Source of the DNA: Macquaria australasica
Taxonomy: Eukaryota > Chordata > Actinopteri > Centrarchiformes > Percichthyidae
Assembly: GCA_005408345.1 (NCBI GenBank)
Contig: SEMN01000206.1
Coordinates: 687,001 to 751,000 of the forward strand
Length of the DNA stretch: 64,000 nt
Direction: 5' to 3'
Part shown: piece by piece, positions 51,201 to 62,155 of the stretch
Layout of the letters: each line of letters starts with the position of its first letter
How positions within the stretch are numbered: position 1 is the first letter of the stretch
The notes under the pieces: model-generated
Seen by the model: the letters and a program-made list of their open reading frames with translations, nothing else
Databases searched by the model: none
Told to the model about the DNA's origin: nothing
Made by a program: the position numbers and the translations under genes

Positions 51201-51795
51201 CCGTGCCCATTCTTCCGTGAAGCTGGATGCAGGTCAAAGCGACGAGCTCAATCTCTCTGCAGCCCAGCGAGCTCTGATCAAAAGAGCAAGCCTATCTCGT
51301 CTCAACTCCAAACAATCTCTCCGAGCGTCTGCCTCAGGCTGAGGCATGTTGACACTACACAAGCCAGGTGTAATGGAATTGACCTCCACCGCCAATCCGC
51401 TCCCGTTTCGCGAATAGACACATCAATAATATCCGCTGTGCTGGGCCGGTGCTGCAGGAACTGTAAACTCAGCAGATTGTAAATAAAGGTCTGACGGCTG
51501 CAGCAGGGACGAGCCTCCCTCTCTTTCAAGATGTCCTTTTAGCTGCAGGATGAGCAGAAAAACTGTGGACTTTTACATCCAATACAAATACAATATAATT
51601 GTTTTTGAAGTTCTTTAAATTTTGGTTTACAATGTTACATCCTAATTTAAATGTTACATTACTTCTTTATGGGAAGGCAGTAACATTCCCAAACTTTATC
51701 TCCATCTTCATTGAGCAGGTGAGTTGAGTCACTTTAAAAAGCTGCTGAACTGTAACAAAATGTTTTGGACAATTTATTGTTTCCCAATGGTCTTA

Positions 51796-52180
51796 GAGGA
51801 ATAGTTCGTCATTTTGGGAGATATGCATATTCGCTTTCTTGCTGAGATTTAGATGAGAAGATCAACACCACTCATGTCTATCTGGTAAATGTTAAGCAAC
51901 GCCAGCAGGCTATAAGCTTAGGTTAGCATAAAGACTGGAAGCAGGGGGAAACAGCTAGCCTAGGATTGTCCAAAGTTAAAAAAAAATATGTCTACCAGCT
52001 CATCTAAACCTCACTAATTAACATTAACAAGTTGTTGTTTTACTGAGAGTTAAATGCTGTGACTATTTCTTGGCGGGGAGCAGTGACTTCCTAGTTGTTT
52101 CCCCTTGATTCCAGTCTTTTCACTAAGCTAAGCTAACTGTCTCCTGGTTCTGGCTTCACAGTTAACAGACATGTTCAATA
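51796..52180. mobile_element. Abundant fish dispersed repeat (TAAGCTAAGCTAAC family)
   Basis: GAGGAATAGTTCGTCATTTT, GGGAGATATGCATATTCGCT, TTCTTGCTGAGATTTAGATG, AAAGACTGGAAGCAGGGGGA, CAGTGACTTCCTAGTTG and CACTAAGCTAAGCTAACTGT occur in the known family order. About 385 bp, diverged, no coding sequence. The superfamily is not assigned. Confidence 0.7.
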
Positions 52181-54036
52181 TAAAACACGTTATAGTATGT
52201 GAGTAAATGATCAGCAGCAATTTACAGTACATGCGATCTGTAGTGTGTTCTTCAATCTGCTGCACGTTTGCGGAAATAAAAATGATCAAACAAAGATATT
52301 TAGTATCCGCATTGTGATTGGCCTTCACCTTGGCTGATTCAATCAGATACAATATCCTATAAAACTTTTATGATGTAATACCCAGTTGAGGTTTTGAAAT
52401 ATGGAGCAGCATTTTCTCCCAAAATGGATAATAAGGCCTTTGGAAGAAAACTCTTATGATGGTGTAATAACTGGTTATTATTCGCTCTGTGATGAGGTCT
52501 TCCACTCTGGTTCTCACTTCCAGACTCTTATTAATGGCAGGGATTTGTAATCACACCTCGACAGCTCTGACATTTCATATTAGAAAGTGACATGATGCAG
52601 ACTGAAAGGTTTGCCCAGTCAGACCACGGCTGGGCACCAACACATGACCAGAACATAAATGAGGAGATTAACAACTGAGCAGCGATTGAGACAGAAATGA
52701 GTCAAAGGTGTCATTTAGGAGAAAACGATACATTAATATTCATCATATCTGCATAATACAATGAATTTTTACACTTTCTTTGCCCAGGTAAGACTTAGTG
52801 AGCATAAAAGGTACTTTTTAACAGTGCTTTCTTTCACACTGACTGCAGCGTTCCTAAAGGAACTGAGGGTAAGGGTTATTTCAGTCAGAGATCTTCAAAT
52901 TAATTATTTCAGTCATAGCAAATGGTTACAGAATACAGAAAAGGCTGGGAGAACTTAGCAGGTTGGATGCTACTAGTTATCTGATAGCCAAACAGCTGAT
53001 GACTGCGAAACACGGATAAAATCGCTGATGCCAATCTGATGCAAGCGTGACTTAAGTTGTCTGCCTCAACACTTTTCTCCATTTATTGTGAAATCAAATG
53101 TAAATAGGTTTATTTGAAGTGCATAATCACGAGTTTCTCAATGCTCTTGAAATGATAAAAAAAACAATAACAAATTAAAATCATAGCTACTAATAAAGTA
53201 GCAACCTTCTGATCACAACCTTTATTTCTCTAATTTATCTATTTATCTTCTGAAGAACTGCCTGTGACTGATATTATACCATGAGATTGTGAACATTTAA
53301 CACATACCCCAAAGCTTTTCCAATAAATTGAATGTGCTGCCACATTAAATGCTGCTCAGATGGCTCCTAATCCCAGCTTTTTTTCATTTAAACAAAGTCT
53401 ACAAGTTATTTTTCACAACACAAACATTGCATAGTAAAATAGTAATTAATTTCATTCTTTCTGCAGGGTGATATATTTGAAGAGATTATTTAGCTGTTTT
53501 GTAATTACCAACACAGGGAGGTGGGAGAGGATAAGGCCAGAGTGCACGTGATAAAAACCGAACCCTGAGGCAGTTCATGTCAGTCAGCGACTTCCTCTGA
53601 ACTGAAATGTGTTAGAAAGTAAAAATGTGGCCCCAAAGTGAAATGTTGCTTTAATTTTCCGAGTAACACCACAGTTCATCACCACTTCAGTCACTAATGA
53701 TGCTATTGATGACAGGACCCTGAGTAATATATCTGTATTAGTACGTGTCACCTCTCATCTCGTCACCTTACAGCAGAACTGTTGCCACTGAACATCACCT
53801 GAAGCATTTACACTCCTCAAGTGACCTTTGAAAGTTGAGATGGGGTTTCTGGTTTGTGTCCACAACAGTACCCTGATATTTCTTTTAGGTATCAAGTATT
53901 CATCCCCTTTTAGTTTGATTGTGTGCTTCTTAACAAAGAATGGAGGCAGCTTGAATTTATGGTGGGTACAATGAATTCTTATAGTCAAAGTATCAATCAG
54001 TATTTGATGCTGTCTCTATGACCATATGCACATAAC
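52181..54036. other. Unassigned sequence
   Basis: No exon recognised; 52480-52760 is non-repetitive with TAAT-rich motifs. Confidence 0.4.
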
Positions 54037-54310
54037 AGATTGATGTCACTATATGGGTAGTCTTGCATAGCCAGGCCTATCTCCACACTTCGTTTTAATG
54101 CTGTGCCAGCACTGGAGAAAGGTCTGCCTGAACCCATTATCATTCAGGTATTGGGGGGGGGGGGAAACAACACTCTGGCTTGTTTGTATTTCTTTAAACC
54201 AATCACAGTCGTCTTGGGTGGCATTAAGCCCAGGATGCAGCGACAGTGCCCTTGCAAAACAGTAGCATGCAGATAGCGGTATGAGATAGATATTCCGACT
54301 GAAATAGTCG
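54037..54310. repeat. Probable dispersed fish repeat (AGTCTTGCATAGCCAGGCC)
   Basis: AGTCTTGCATAGCCAGGCCT, ATCTCCACACTTCG, CCAGCACTGGAGAAAGGTCT and, downstream, AATCACAGTCGTCTTGGGTG resemble a fish multi-copy element. A poly-G run sits at 54153-54164. Limits are uncertain. Confidence 0.45.
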
Positions 54311-55184
54311 GCCAATTCCAGGCTTATACCCAAAGTCTACTTCCTGTGAGTCAGGCTACTATACGGGCCTTTTGAACACTGAAATTGATTCTTTTGAAAT
54401 TGCTGTTCAATGTCTGATGAATGACAGAGACGTGAACTGGTGTAAAGCTACTGACTCAATGCCCGACACAAGAGATTTTAAACATTTTGTACTGCTTTTG
54501 AGTGACACTCTTTTGGCCTTCTCTTCTGTTTTGGTTTTCTCCCTCAGTCCAAAGTCCTGCTCGTTTGGTGGCCTGGTCTTCAAGTCTGCATTTCTAGATA
54601 AATATGTCATAACAGGCAATCATGGCCTGCGCCATTGCAAAGGCTCCTCCAAATGCTGGTGAGTAATTCAACCTTCTTTTCTCCAATTTGGAAGCCACAA
54701 CTGGTGCATCCTTTGTAGTCCTCAGCATCCATAGTGTTCTGGTCAGTTGGTCAATGCAGAATTCGGGTACTCCTTGTCAACTTGTTAAGTCTGGTAAATT
54801 AGACGTGCTCACATCTAATTTATGAGATATGCATTCAGGAGCTCATCGATCATTAGTACATATATCACATGAACTCGATCAATGAAAAAGCAACTGCGAG
54901 ATGTAAATAATGGAACTCTTGTTAATAAAATCTTGTTAGTGTAGCAGCTTGGACATGTTGATCATCACAGGCCATTACAAAGTTATGTGGAGATATTTAC
55001 CATTGGCGCTTGTACATCATGTGTTACATCAAACGTTCAATGTAAACAGGGGTATCAAGCACCCAGTTTACCACAGGCATATACATTTCAGCCCGTTACA
55101 TAGTTTTGGTCTCTAGACCGTCTGATTTGGGGACAGCATCTGAACTGGGTCACAACATGAGTCTGTTAAAATGTGTTTGCCCTG

Positions 55185-55302
55185 TAATAGACTGGCAACC
55201 TGTCAAGTGTGTATTTCGTCTATCACCCAATGCATGCTGGGACAGGCTACTGCCGAAACAGGATCAGTGAGTACCGATGATGAATGGATGGATGGATATT
55301 GT
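55185..55302 (+). mobile_element. Truncated, diverged 3' end of the same SINE-like repeat
   Basis: The stretch TAATAGACTGGCAACCTGTC, the following ATCACCCAATGCATGCTGGG and the end GATGAATGGATGGATGGATA match the 3' part and GGAT tail of the repeat family seen at 63.0 kb. The left two thirds are missing and the copy is heavily mutated, so it is an old fragment. Confidence 0.65.
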
Positions 55303-55859
55303 TTCAGAATTTCCACATGGGCCACAATCTCTGTAGTGTGGATAAAAAACATGTGTCTCAAAACTGGACATGTCCTGCATTAACCCTGTGTATTTTAGTG
55401 TGTGTAATGAACTGTGGTCATAACAGGGTTTCTGAAGGAAGGAGCCACTGTCAGCAGGCCTGTTACATCTGACAGAGTTTATTAAGTCGAGGTGATGAGC
55501 TGCAAATCCAGACAGCAGGGGTTGTGATGGCAGCCACTTCACCTGTCAAAACTGATTAAGGTATCAGAGCTCATATCTGGGGATGGGAAGGCTGGGTTGT
55601 GGGAGGGAGGGGGGCAGTCAACAGTCTGACTACAATGTCCCAGACTCAGTAATGTCTCAATCATGGGATGTGAACACTCATATGGGGTTGACAAGAGGAG
55701 GGGAGGAAAGGAGGGAAAGGGCCAGGAGGATGGAACGAGGAGGGGGAAATGGGAAACGAAGACTGATGTGCTATCACAGAGATGGCTCCTCAACAGATGG
55801 GCTTCCACCTGGGTGTCTCTCCAGGGAAATAGCTTTTGATGTGATGTCAAAAACTGGGG

Positions 55860-56335
55860 ACTTTCCCCGGGGTAGTTTGGTGGTTTCTGATGTTTTCGAA
55901 GGTATTTGTGTGTAAAGTGTTTTTCTTTGTATTTTCCATCCAGGGAATTAGAGGTCTTTGGTGGCCTGTTTTGCTTTGGTGATGTGGTTTTGTTGTCTGT
56001 GATGTTTGTGGGAAGGGTACTGTGGTGGTTTATGCTATTTTGGTGGTATGAATTGGGGTTTTATGGTATTTTTTCTTGTGGTGTAGTTTAATGGTTTTTG
56101 ATATTGGGACTTGATTTTAGTTTGGCAGTCTAATGTTTTTAGGATGGGTGTTTTTGGTGCTTTCTGATGTTTTTGGTGGTGTGGATTGGGTGCAACTGGG
56201 GGTCACTTTTTGGTCACCTCTTTCTGTCCTTGCTTGGTTAGTTTGGTGGTTTGTGCTATTTTTTCTAGGGTGGTTTACTGTCTTCATTGTTCAGTTGGTG
56301 GTTTCAGATGATTTGTGTTGAGGTGAAGTGTTTTT
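55860..56335. repeat. Degenerate TG-rich minisatellite
   Basis: Motifs such as TTTGGTGGTTTCTGATGTTT and TTTTGGTGGT recur irregularly through ~470 bp, with very few A or C on the plus strand. The open frames across it reflect this bias and have low-complexity products, so no gene is called. Confidence 0.6.
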
Positions 56336-57310
56336 AATGTTATGATCAGGTTTCATGTTCTTGCAGGAAATGTAAATGTGACAAATACTTTCCTGTCCTT
56401 CAGCAACTTCAGGCAAGTCACCATTGAACAAGGCATTCAAACCATTATTATTTCACTGACTTAGCTGCCAGCAGTAGAAGAATTTGTACAGGATAACTTC
56501 AAAATGTGAATGTGTGTTGAGTAACCTTATTGGGGAAAAAATATTGACATTAATTAGTACAGTTTATGTTCTAAAATGTGATGTAAAGCTTGAACATGCA
56601 TAGCTAACTGGTGGGCTGAGCTACCTCCCAAAGATACAGACTGTAATTGTGTGCTGATCCTTTCATCACATACTATAAGATGTTAGGTAAGATGATCAAT
56701 GAGCGAAACATCCTATATGTCAATATTGTAAGGACCTGAAGGGAAAACAGCAGCCTGCATCAGCAATATTTCATTATTCAGACTACATGATGCATTGATT
56801 CTCTCTCTCCACATTGCTCCAATCACTGATTCAATGATTTCACAAAAACACTCGTCCATTCTGAGCAGCAGCTTGTCCTGAAAATACTCTTTCACGGCAA
56901 AAGAAGCTTAGCAGTGTTGAGAGGCTGTGCTGCCTGTTTACCTCCAGTTTTCCATGGCAGCTGTCTCACAGAGAAATAATCCCCAACTCATTCAACATGT
57001 AGTAGATTAGGTGACATTCGGGAGAACAGTGTGCTTTTTAGGGAAGTTAAAATTACACTCTTGTTGTTTTTGCTCATATGAGAAGGGACACAAAAAATGT
57101 TATATTACAAATTCGTTGTTTGTTTTTCATCCAGATGTGTGGCATCACAAATGTTCCACCACATGTTGGGAAAATGAGCTTGAATTAATCTGCAGTCTGG
57201 AGGAAGGGGTTAAGCCATGAAATCCACAATCTGCACTGTTGCATAATTGTCTGCTCACTGGAGGAGGTCAGTTGTTTTTTGCTATTTACATATTCCATAT
57301 GAATCTACCA

Positions 57311-57675
57311 TATAGGAAGTTGTCGATCGTAGTGATGAACCTACAGAGAATTATCACTTGAATCTGCAGCGACTTTATGGAGCTTTATAGTGAGTTTCAG
57401 CTCATTGTTTAGCTCTCCAGCTGCAACTTTACTGTCTTGGTTCACTCTCACAGTCTTTTTTAGCCACAGCAGGCAGCTGTTTTCAGAGAAAAACACCCTG
57501 AAAACCCACTGTACACTACCTGCTCAGCACCAAACAGCAGACAGACACAGTTAAGAGACTAGCTGGTGAACACAGTGGAGCATTTAGGAGCTAAAGAGCC
57601 AGATGTTTACCTCAGTAGTGACCAAAAACAGAGCTAAAATGTTGCTGGATGTGTAAATAACCAACCGTTCTGACA
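57311..57675 (+). repeat. Three-copy local repeat family, copy 1
   Basis: Shares AACCTACAGAGAATTATCAC, GCACCAAACAGCAGACAGAC, ACTAGCTGGTGAACACAGTG and GGAGCATTTAGGAGCTAAAG with the copies at 58300 (same strand) and 39000-39300 (opposite strand). It looks like a fish dispersed repeat of a few hundred bases without coding capacity. Confidence 0.6.
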
Positions 57676-58299
57676 TTTTGAGGATGTAATGAAGCTGCCT
57701 TTTGTACTTCTTAGTTGTGAATATTTCTGGTATTTCTTTCAAGAACAAATATAAAATATTTTAGAGTGAAACACTTCACTCACTTACTTTGAGGATCCTG
57801 AAAATGGCACCTTTTGGCAAGTGCTAATGTAAGGTTTCCTGTGTAAGTGGTGATGATTGACTTGCCTGTCTTATGATTTGCTCACAAACACCTCAGTATG
57901 GGGTTGCTGGTAGCTCTTAGTTGCTAGGCTACATTTGCATGCAGTGAATGCCTTCTCACTCATTAAATATGTCTTTTGGAGACAGTAAAAGGGGGCTTTT
58001 ATGTCAGCCGTTCGCTTCAACGATCACTTCCCTTTGTGTTGTCTTGATTGGTTTGCTTGATTGTAATGTAACTAACAAGGGACAAGATGAAAAGGCTGCA
58101 AGGACAAATTATCTCCTTGGTACAAAACTGTGTAAAATACAAACGCTACAAGGCAGCACTGGAGTGTCATAGACTTTATGAGATGTAAAGGGTTTATCAG
58201 AGTTTTTGTAACCTCTTTCATCCCATATGCCTTGCATTTTTTAAACTTAAAGCTGCACTTCATCATTATATTTTATATTAACAATGTGTAATGTGACGA

Positions 58300-58760
58300 T
58301 GTGTAATGTGAAAGAAGTCGCTCGTTGTGACAAACCTATAGAGAATTATTACCCACCTCTGCAGTTCCCTTCAACTCTGTGTGAAGTGTTTTTGGGTCTT
58401 TCAGATCATTGTTTTGGTTTTCCTGCCCGCAAAACTCCACAATTTTATTTCCAGCTGCAGCAGGAATCTGTTATCAGTGAAAAAGCCCTGATAAACACCT
58501 GGCCAGCAACATACGGCAAACAGAAGTTAGCCACTAGCTGGTGAACATGGTGGAGCATTTTTAGAGCTAAAAGGAGAGTGAGTATTGGAGATTCATCAGG
58601 TGGCCAGAAGCATGACTCCAAATGAATGCTAATGTTATTGCGTGTCTGCTAGATATGCAAATATGCTTCTGTTTGCCAACATGTTAGCTTTATAATATGA
58701 TAAAGTCAGTAATGTGTTTTTGTTTTGTTCCGCTGCCCCCAGCTGCCACACAAAATGTAT
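58300..58760 (+). repeat. Three-copy local repeat family, copy 2
   Basis: Shares AACCTATAGAGAATTATTAC, ACTAGCTGGTGAACATGGTG and GGAGCATTTTTAGAGCTAAA with copy 1. Shares AAAGGAGAGTGA, AGAAGCATGACTCCAA and CGCTGCCCCCAG with the minus-strand copy at 39 kb. It lies 1 kb from copy 1 in the same direction. Confidence 0.6.
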
Positions 58761-61744
58761 TTAACTCGGCTTAAAGCAGGCAGACTTTTATATCCTCAGT
58801 TGTCCACTGATCCCCCTCCTCGATTTAGCACTGCTTGTGTGGATACAGTGGTAGAATGATGAAGTCCCAATGTTATGAAGCAACGCCCATGTCCAATGTT
58901 ATCTTGCATCTATTCTCGATCAGTACTGTAGACTATTAATATTTGAGTATCACACAGAAGAGACAAATGGGTGTATTTCAATACAAAACAACAGCAGAAA
59001 AGACAGAATACTAATTTATGAGAGTTTATTTTGGGGACACAACCAAAAGTACAAAAGTAGTTCAGTGGAGAGAATGAATTCTGCAGTGACTGTTTCTGTA
59101 TTTAAATCGTTTTGCAGTGGAAATTGTCCTCATAGTCCACACACAGGGAGTTTTGTGTTTCAAAAGCAGAGTACAGGCAAGGCGATGAGTACTGAAAGTT
59201 AGCTGCATTAGCAGGGATCAACCCCCTGCAGCTGTACTACACTCATTTTTTGCTGCTAAAATCTGACTTATTGCCCTTTAAAATGGCTGCCTGATTACGG
59301 TGGATCAGTGGAGAGACTCTGCACTAATTTGCATGAGCAGGGTTCACGGAGGAGGACCTCAGGTTGCAGAGACATCATTAGGAGAGACAGCCCAAGGTGC
59401 CGCCTTAAGGCACTGGCTGCACTGCTCGAACCTGGATTGAATAAGACTGGTGTAGAAACGCCGGGACTGAAGCCAGATTCAAGACTCCAGACTCTGCCCC
59501 AGGCTTTGCCCCACTATCCCTGACCCCCCAGCTCACAGCTCTACCGTGTGGGGCTCCTGAGGCTGACAGGGCCAGCAGCAGAGTGTCAACACAACAGGGG
59601 GGGGGATGAAGCGAGAAAGCGAAAAAGGTATATTCAAAATCCTTATCCCTCACTGCCTGCCAATAAACGTGTCAGTGTCAGAAGAATATTTTACTTTCTT
59701 TTTAGTGGGAAACATTCATATTTCCAAAGTTGTCCTAGCTTGAAAACAGTACACTATATTGCAAGAGAGAGTGGTAGACGTAAAGGGACAAGTTACTAAT
59801 TTATGTGAACAATATACTTATTTAGTTCTCTTCATTTATTAATTTGTACTTTTACTCATAACACAGGTGTTCTGCCTTTGTTTTTAATAAATGTTCTGCA
59901 GTCCCCTGCTAATGGAGAGCTGAAAAGAAATACATTGATGGAGTTAGAGGTCAACAGGTTGAGTTCTCACACAGGACAAAAAAGCTGAATCTTCTTCATT
60001 GCCAGATACAGTATAATGTCGCCCTCTAGAGGCAGAAGAGTGCTTCATGTCTAATCTGCACTTGGTAAAAACCATGCGACCATAACAGACTACAACAGAC
60101 CTCCACCAGTCTATTTTTCCAGCTCGTCTGCATCACTGAGACATGTACTGTAATCTCATTACACTCCCTCAATGTGGAAGCTAATCTGAATGTGCCGCTC
60201 TGTCAGGCCTTTCCTACAGATTTACACAAGTAAGGCCACAAGTGTATCCTAAGAGCTGTAGAATGACACCAACTTAATAATACACAGGAATGAGTACATT
60301 GTTATGAATTCAGTTACGTTCTTTTCAAATTTGTAGTATATACTGTAATACTTCTTACAATCATGTATTTGAGTTTATATTATTCGCTGAGTGCACCATG
60401 ATTGCTCGGCTTTCAGCTGATATCACCACAGACTTCAGGACAGGTGGAACACAATTGCTAACAGAGCAGAGCTGAATACAATGAAATGACTTCCTGTCAG
60501 GTGTGGAATTACAGACACGCTGTGGCATTTATCTGAATATAAGTGCAGTAACCACACAAGTATTCTTTACTAAAAAAAAAAAAAAAAAGGCTCTGATATA
60601 ACCATGGCATTCATTCAGAACACCAGCACCACCACTGCCTCCCAGTGGCAGGGTGGAGGTGTCACCTCACTCAGCACTAATCCCTCCATCTTTCTGTGTA
60701 CTTAGTGAGTTACAGTGCAATGATACCGCCAGTTCTTCTCATGAGATACTACTGCTATTAAAAAAATAAAATATCTAATTTAATTATTACTTGCAACATC
60801 CCTACTGTGCACCAGTTGTATATATTCATACGTGTTTTTACCTGCAAACAAGGCTTCTTGGAAACTCTTCTTTACCCAGCTCCAAGTAGAGTCATCAGAG
60901 AGGAGATGCATGCTACAGAGGTCTCACTCTGTCCCTTCATCCAAGAACTAAATTGCCACATTCAAAAGTCTGCTGTTGGGAAATGACACATGAACAAATG
61001 GGACCATGGTCCAAACAATCATTGCAGCTGCAAGTGCCATGTCCGCCTGCTCATTCAGGTACCAATTATAACACGAATGCGTTCTATTATATATGAAAAC
61101 GCTATGATAGGACATTAATACAGATAAACCAACCTAATAACTTTCCCATTCAGTGATGCAAGATGAAACAGGCTGCCACCTTTGTATGATTTTGTATCTA
61201 CCTCATGTACACCAGATGGAATATGTTAACACTGGCAGGGCAGCATAAAAATGTAGGAAATATCTTCAAAGCAGCAGATGGCTGAGGAATAATGCCAAGA
61301 TTTTTGTTCTATGTTATAGTGTTGTTATTGATGTGGGCAGATGACTTGGCTCACTGAGGACTAAACATGCCGCTGTAAACTGCAGACTCATTACTCGGAT
61401 TTTTTTGATACGACAATGGCGAAATAAAGGATGCACCTGCATACAGAATATGGTAGTTTTGCCGCTCATATAAAAAATAAAAGTGTTAAAAGATATTTAA
61501 AAAATTGTGTCAATGCTTTAATTATGCCTCAAAATGAGCACACAATGCGTTTTGTCGAGCACCTGTGAACATAAGGCAAAACTCTGCAGTACCTTTTGGA
61601 CACAAAGTGCACAATTAAATTATAAACAAAGATTACACCAGCCCAAACTAAATTAAAAAAAAAAACAGTAAGAAAGAAAGTAAAAATAAATCATTATGGT
61701 GTTAGAATTAGTAAGCACGCTATCGTAGGCTATCTATCTTACAC
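58761..61744. other. Region immediately upstream of tmem175
   Basis: No exon or minus-strand gene start recognised. A poly-A run lies at 60571-60588. The 59300-59620 stretch is GC-richer, with open frames on both strands but no known product or splice pattern. Confidence 0.45.
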
Positions 61745-61896
61745 CTGGATCCGTTTTTAAGCGCCGAGTGGCTACTCTTCCCTCAGTCTACGATCTTTGT
61801 CGACAACAGGAAAACAACCGGGCATCTGCTTCCCGTTTCCCCGCCCTCAGTCAGCTGTCTCTCGGCTGTTTGCAAACAGCTCCGTCCGGCGTGTCC

Positions 61897-61929
61897 ATGG
61901 TCCCCGCTGCGTCCCCTGCGGTCCTCTAG
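61897..61929 (+). promoter_or_regulatory. Upstream ORF in the tmem175 5' leader
   Basis: An ATG at 61897 opens a ten-codon frame (MVPAASPAVL) with stop TAG at 61927-61929, 19 bases before the tmem175 start codon and in a different frame. Its Kozak context is middling: T at -3, G at +4. If transcription begins upstream of 61897, ribosomes would meet it first and must leak past it or reinitiate. The transcript start is not known from sequence, so a regulatory role is inference. Confidence 0.5.
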
Positions 61930-61948
61930 CGCCTCCACCACCTCCACC

Positions 61949-62155
61949 ATGGGGGAAAACGACGACAGCGAGATCATAGAGCACCACGTCGAGGAGGAGA
62001 TGGAGAAGAAAGGCGCGAGGAGCCACGCAGCCTCCTCCTCCTCGTTCCTGGAGAGCGCCACCCCGTCCGACAGAGAGGGCCACAGCAGCACCCAGTCCTC
62101 CCACAGGCTGCTGGCCTACAGCGACGCCCTCATCTCCATCATCGCCACCGTCATG
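61949..62155 (+). CDS. tmem175: tmem175 coding exon 1
   Basis: Sixty-nine complete codons, ending in phase 0 after the ATG for M69 with donor GTAAGA. It encodes the acidic and serine-rich N-terminal tail and the pore-lining half of TM1. It is GC-rich and CpG-rich, lying inside the promoter CpG block, unlike the AT-rich intron that follows. Confidence 0.94.

Larger units (their letters stand above)
45681..51795. other. Unassigned sequence
   Basis: Purine-only-like tract at 47412-47515, CA arrays at 47230 and 48179, and an A-rich retroposon-like ending (TATATAAATAAACTTGATTT) at about 48809. The GC-richer stretch 51170-51540 contains an open frame of 103 codons with no recognisable product. Confidence 0.45.

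Noticed and set aside
51171..51482. 103-codon frame in GC-richer DNA
   Set aside because: No recognisable domain, no clear splice sites and no family match; kept only as a possible conserved stretch.
55583..56321. Three plus-strand frames of 60-110 codons
   Set aside because: Open only because C and A are scarce on this strand, so stop codons are rare; products are low complexity.
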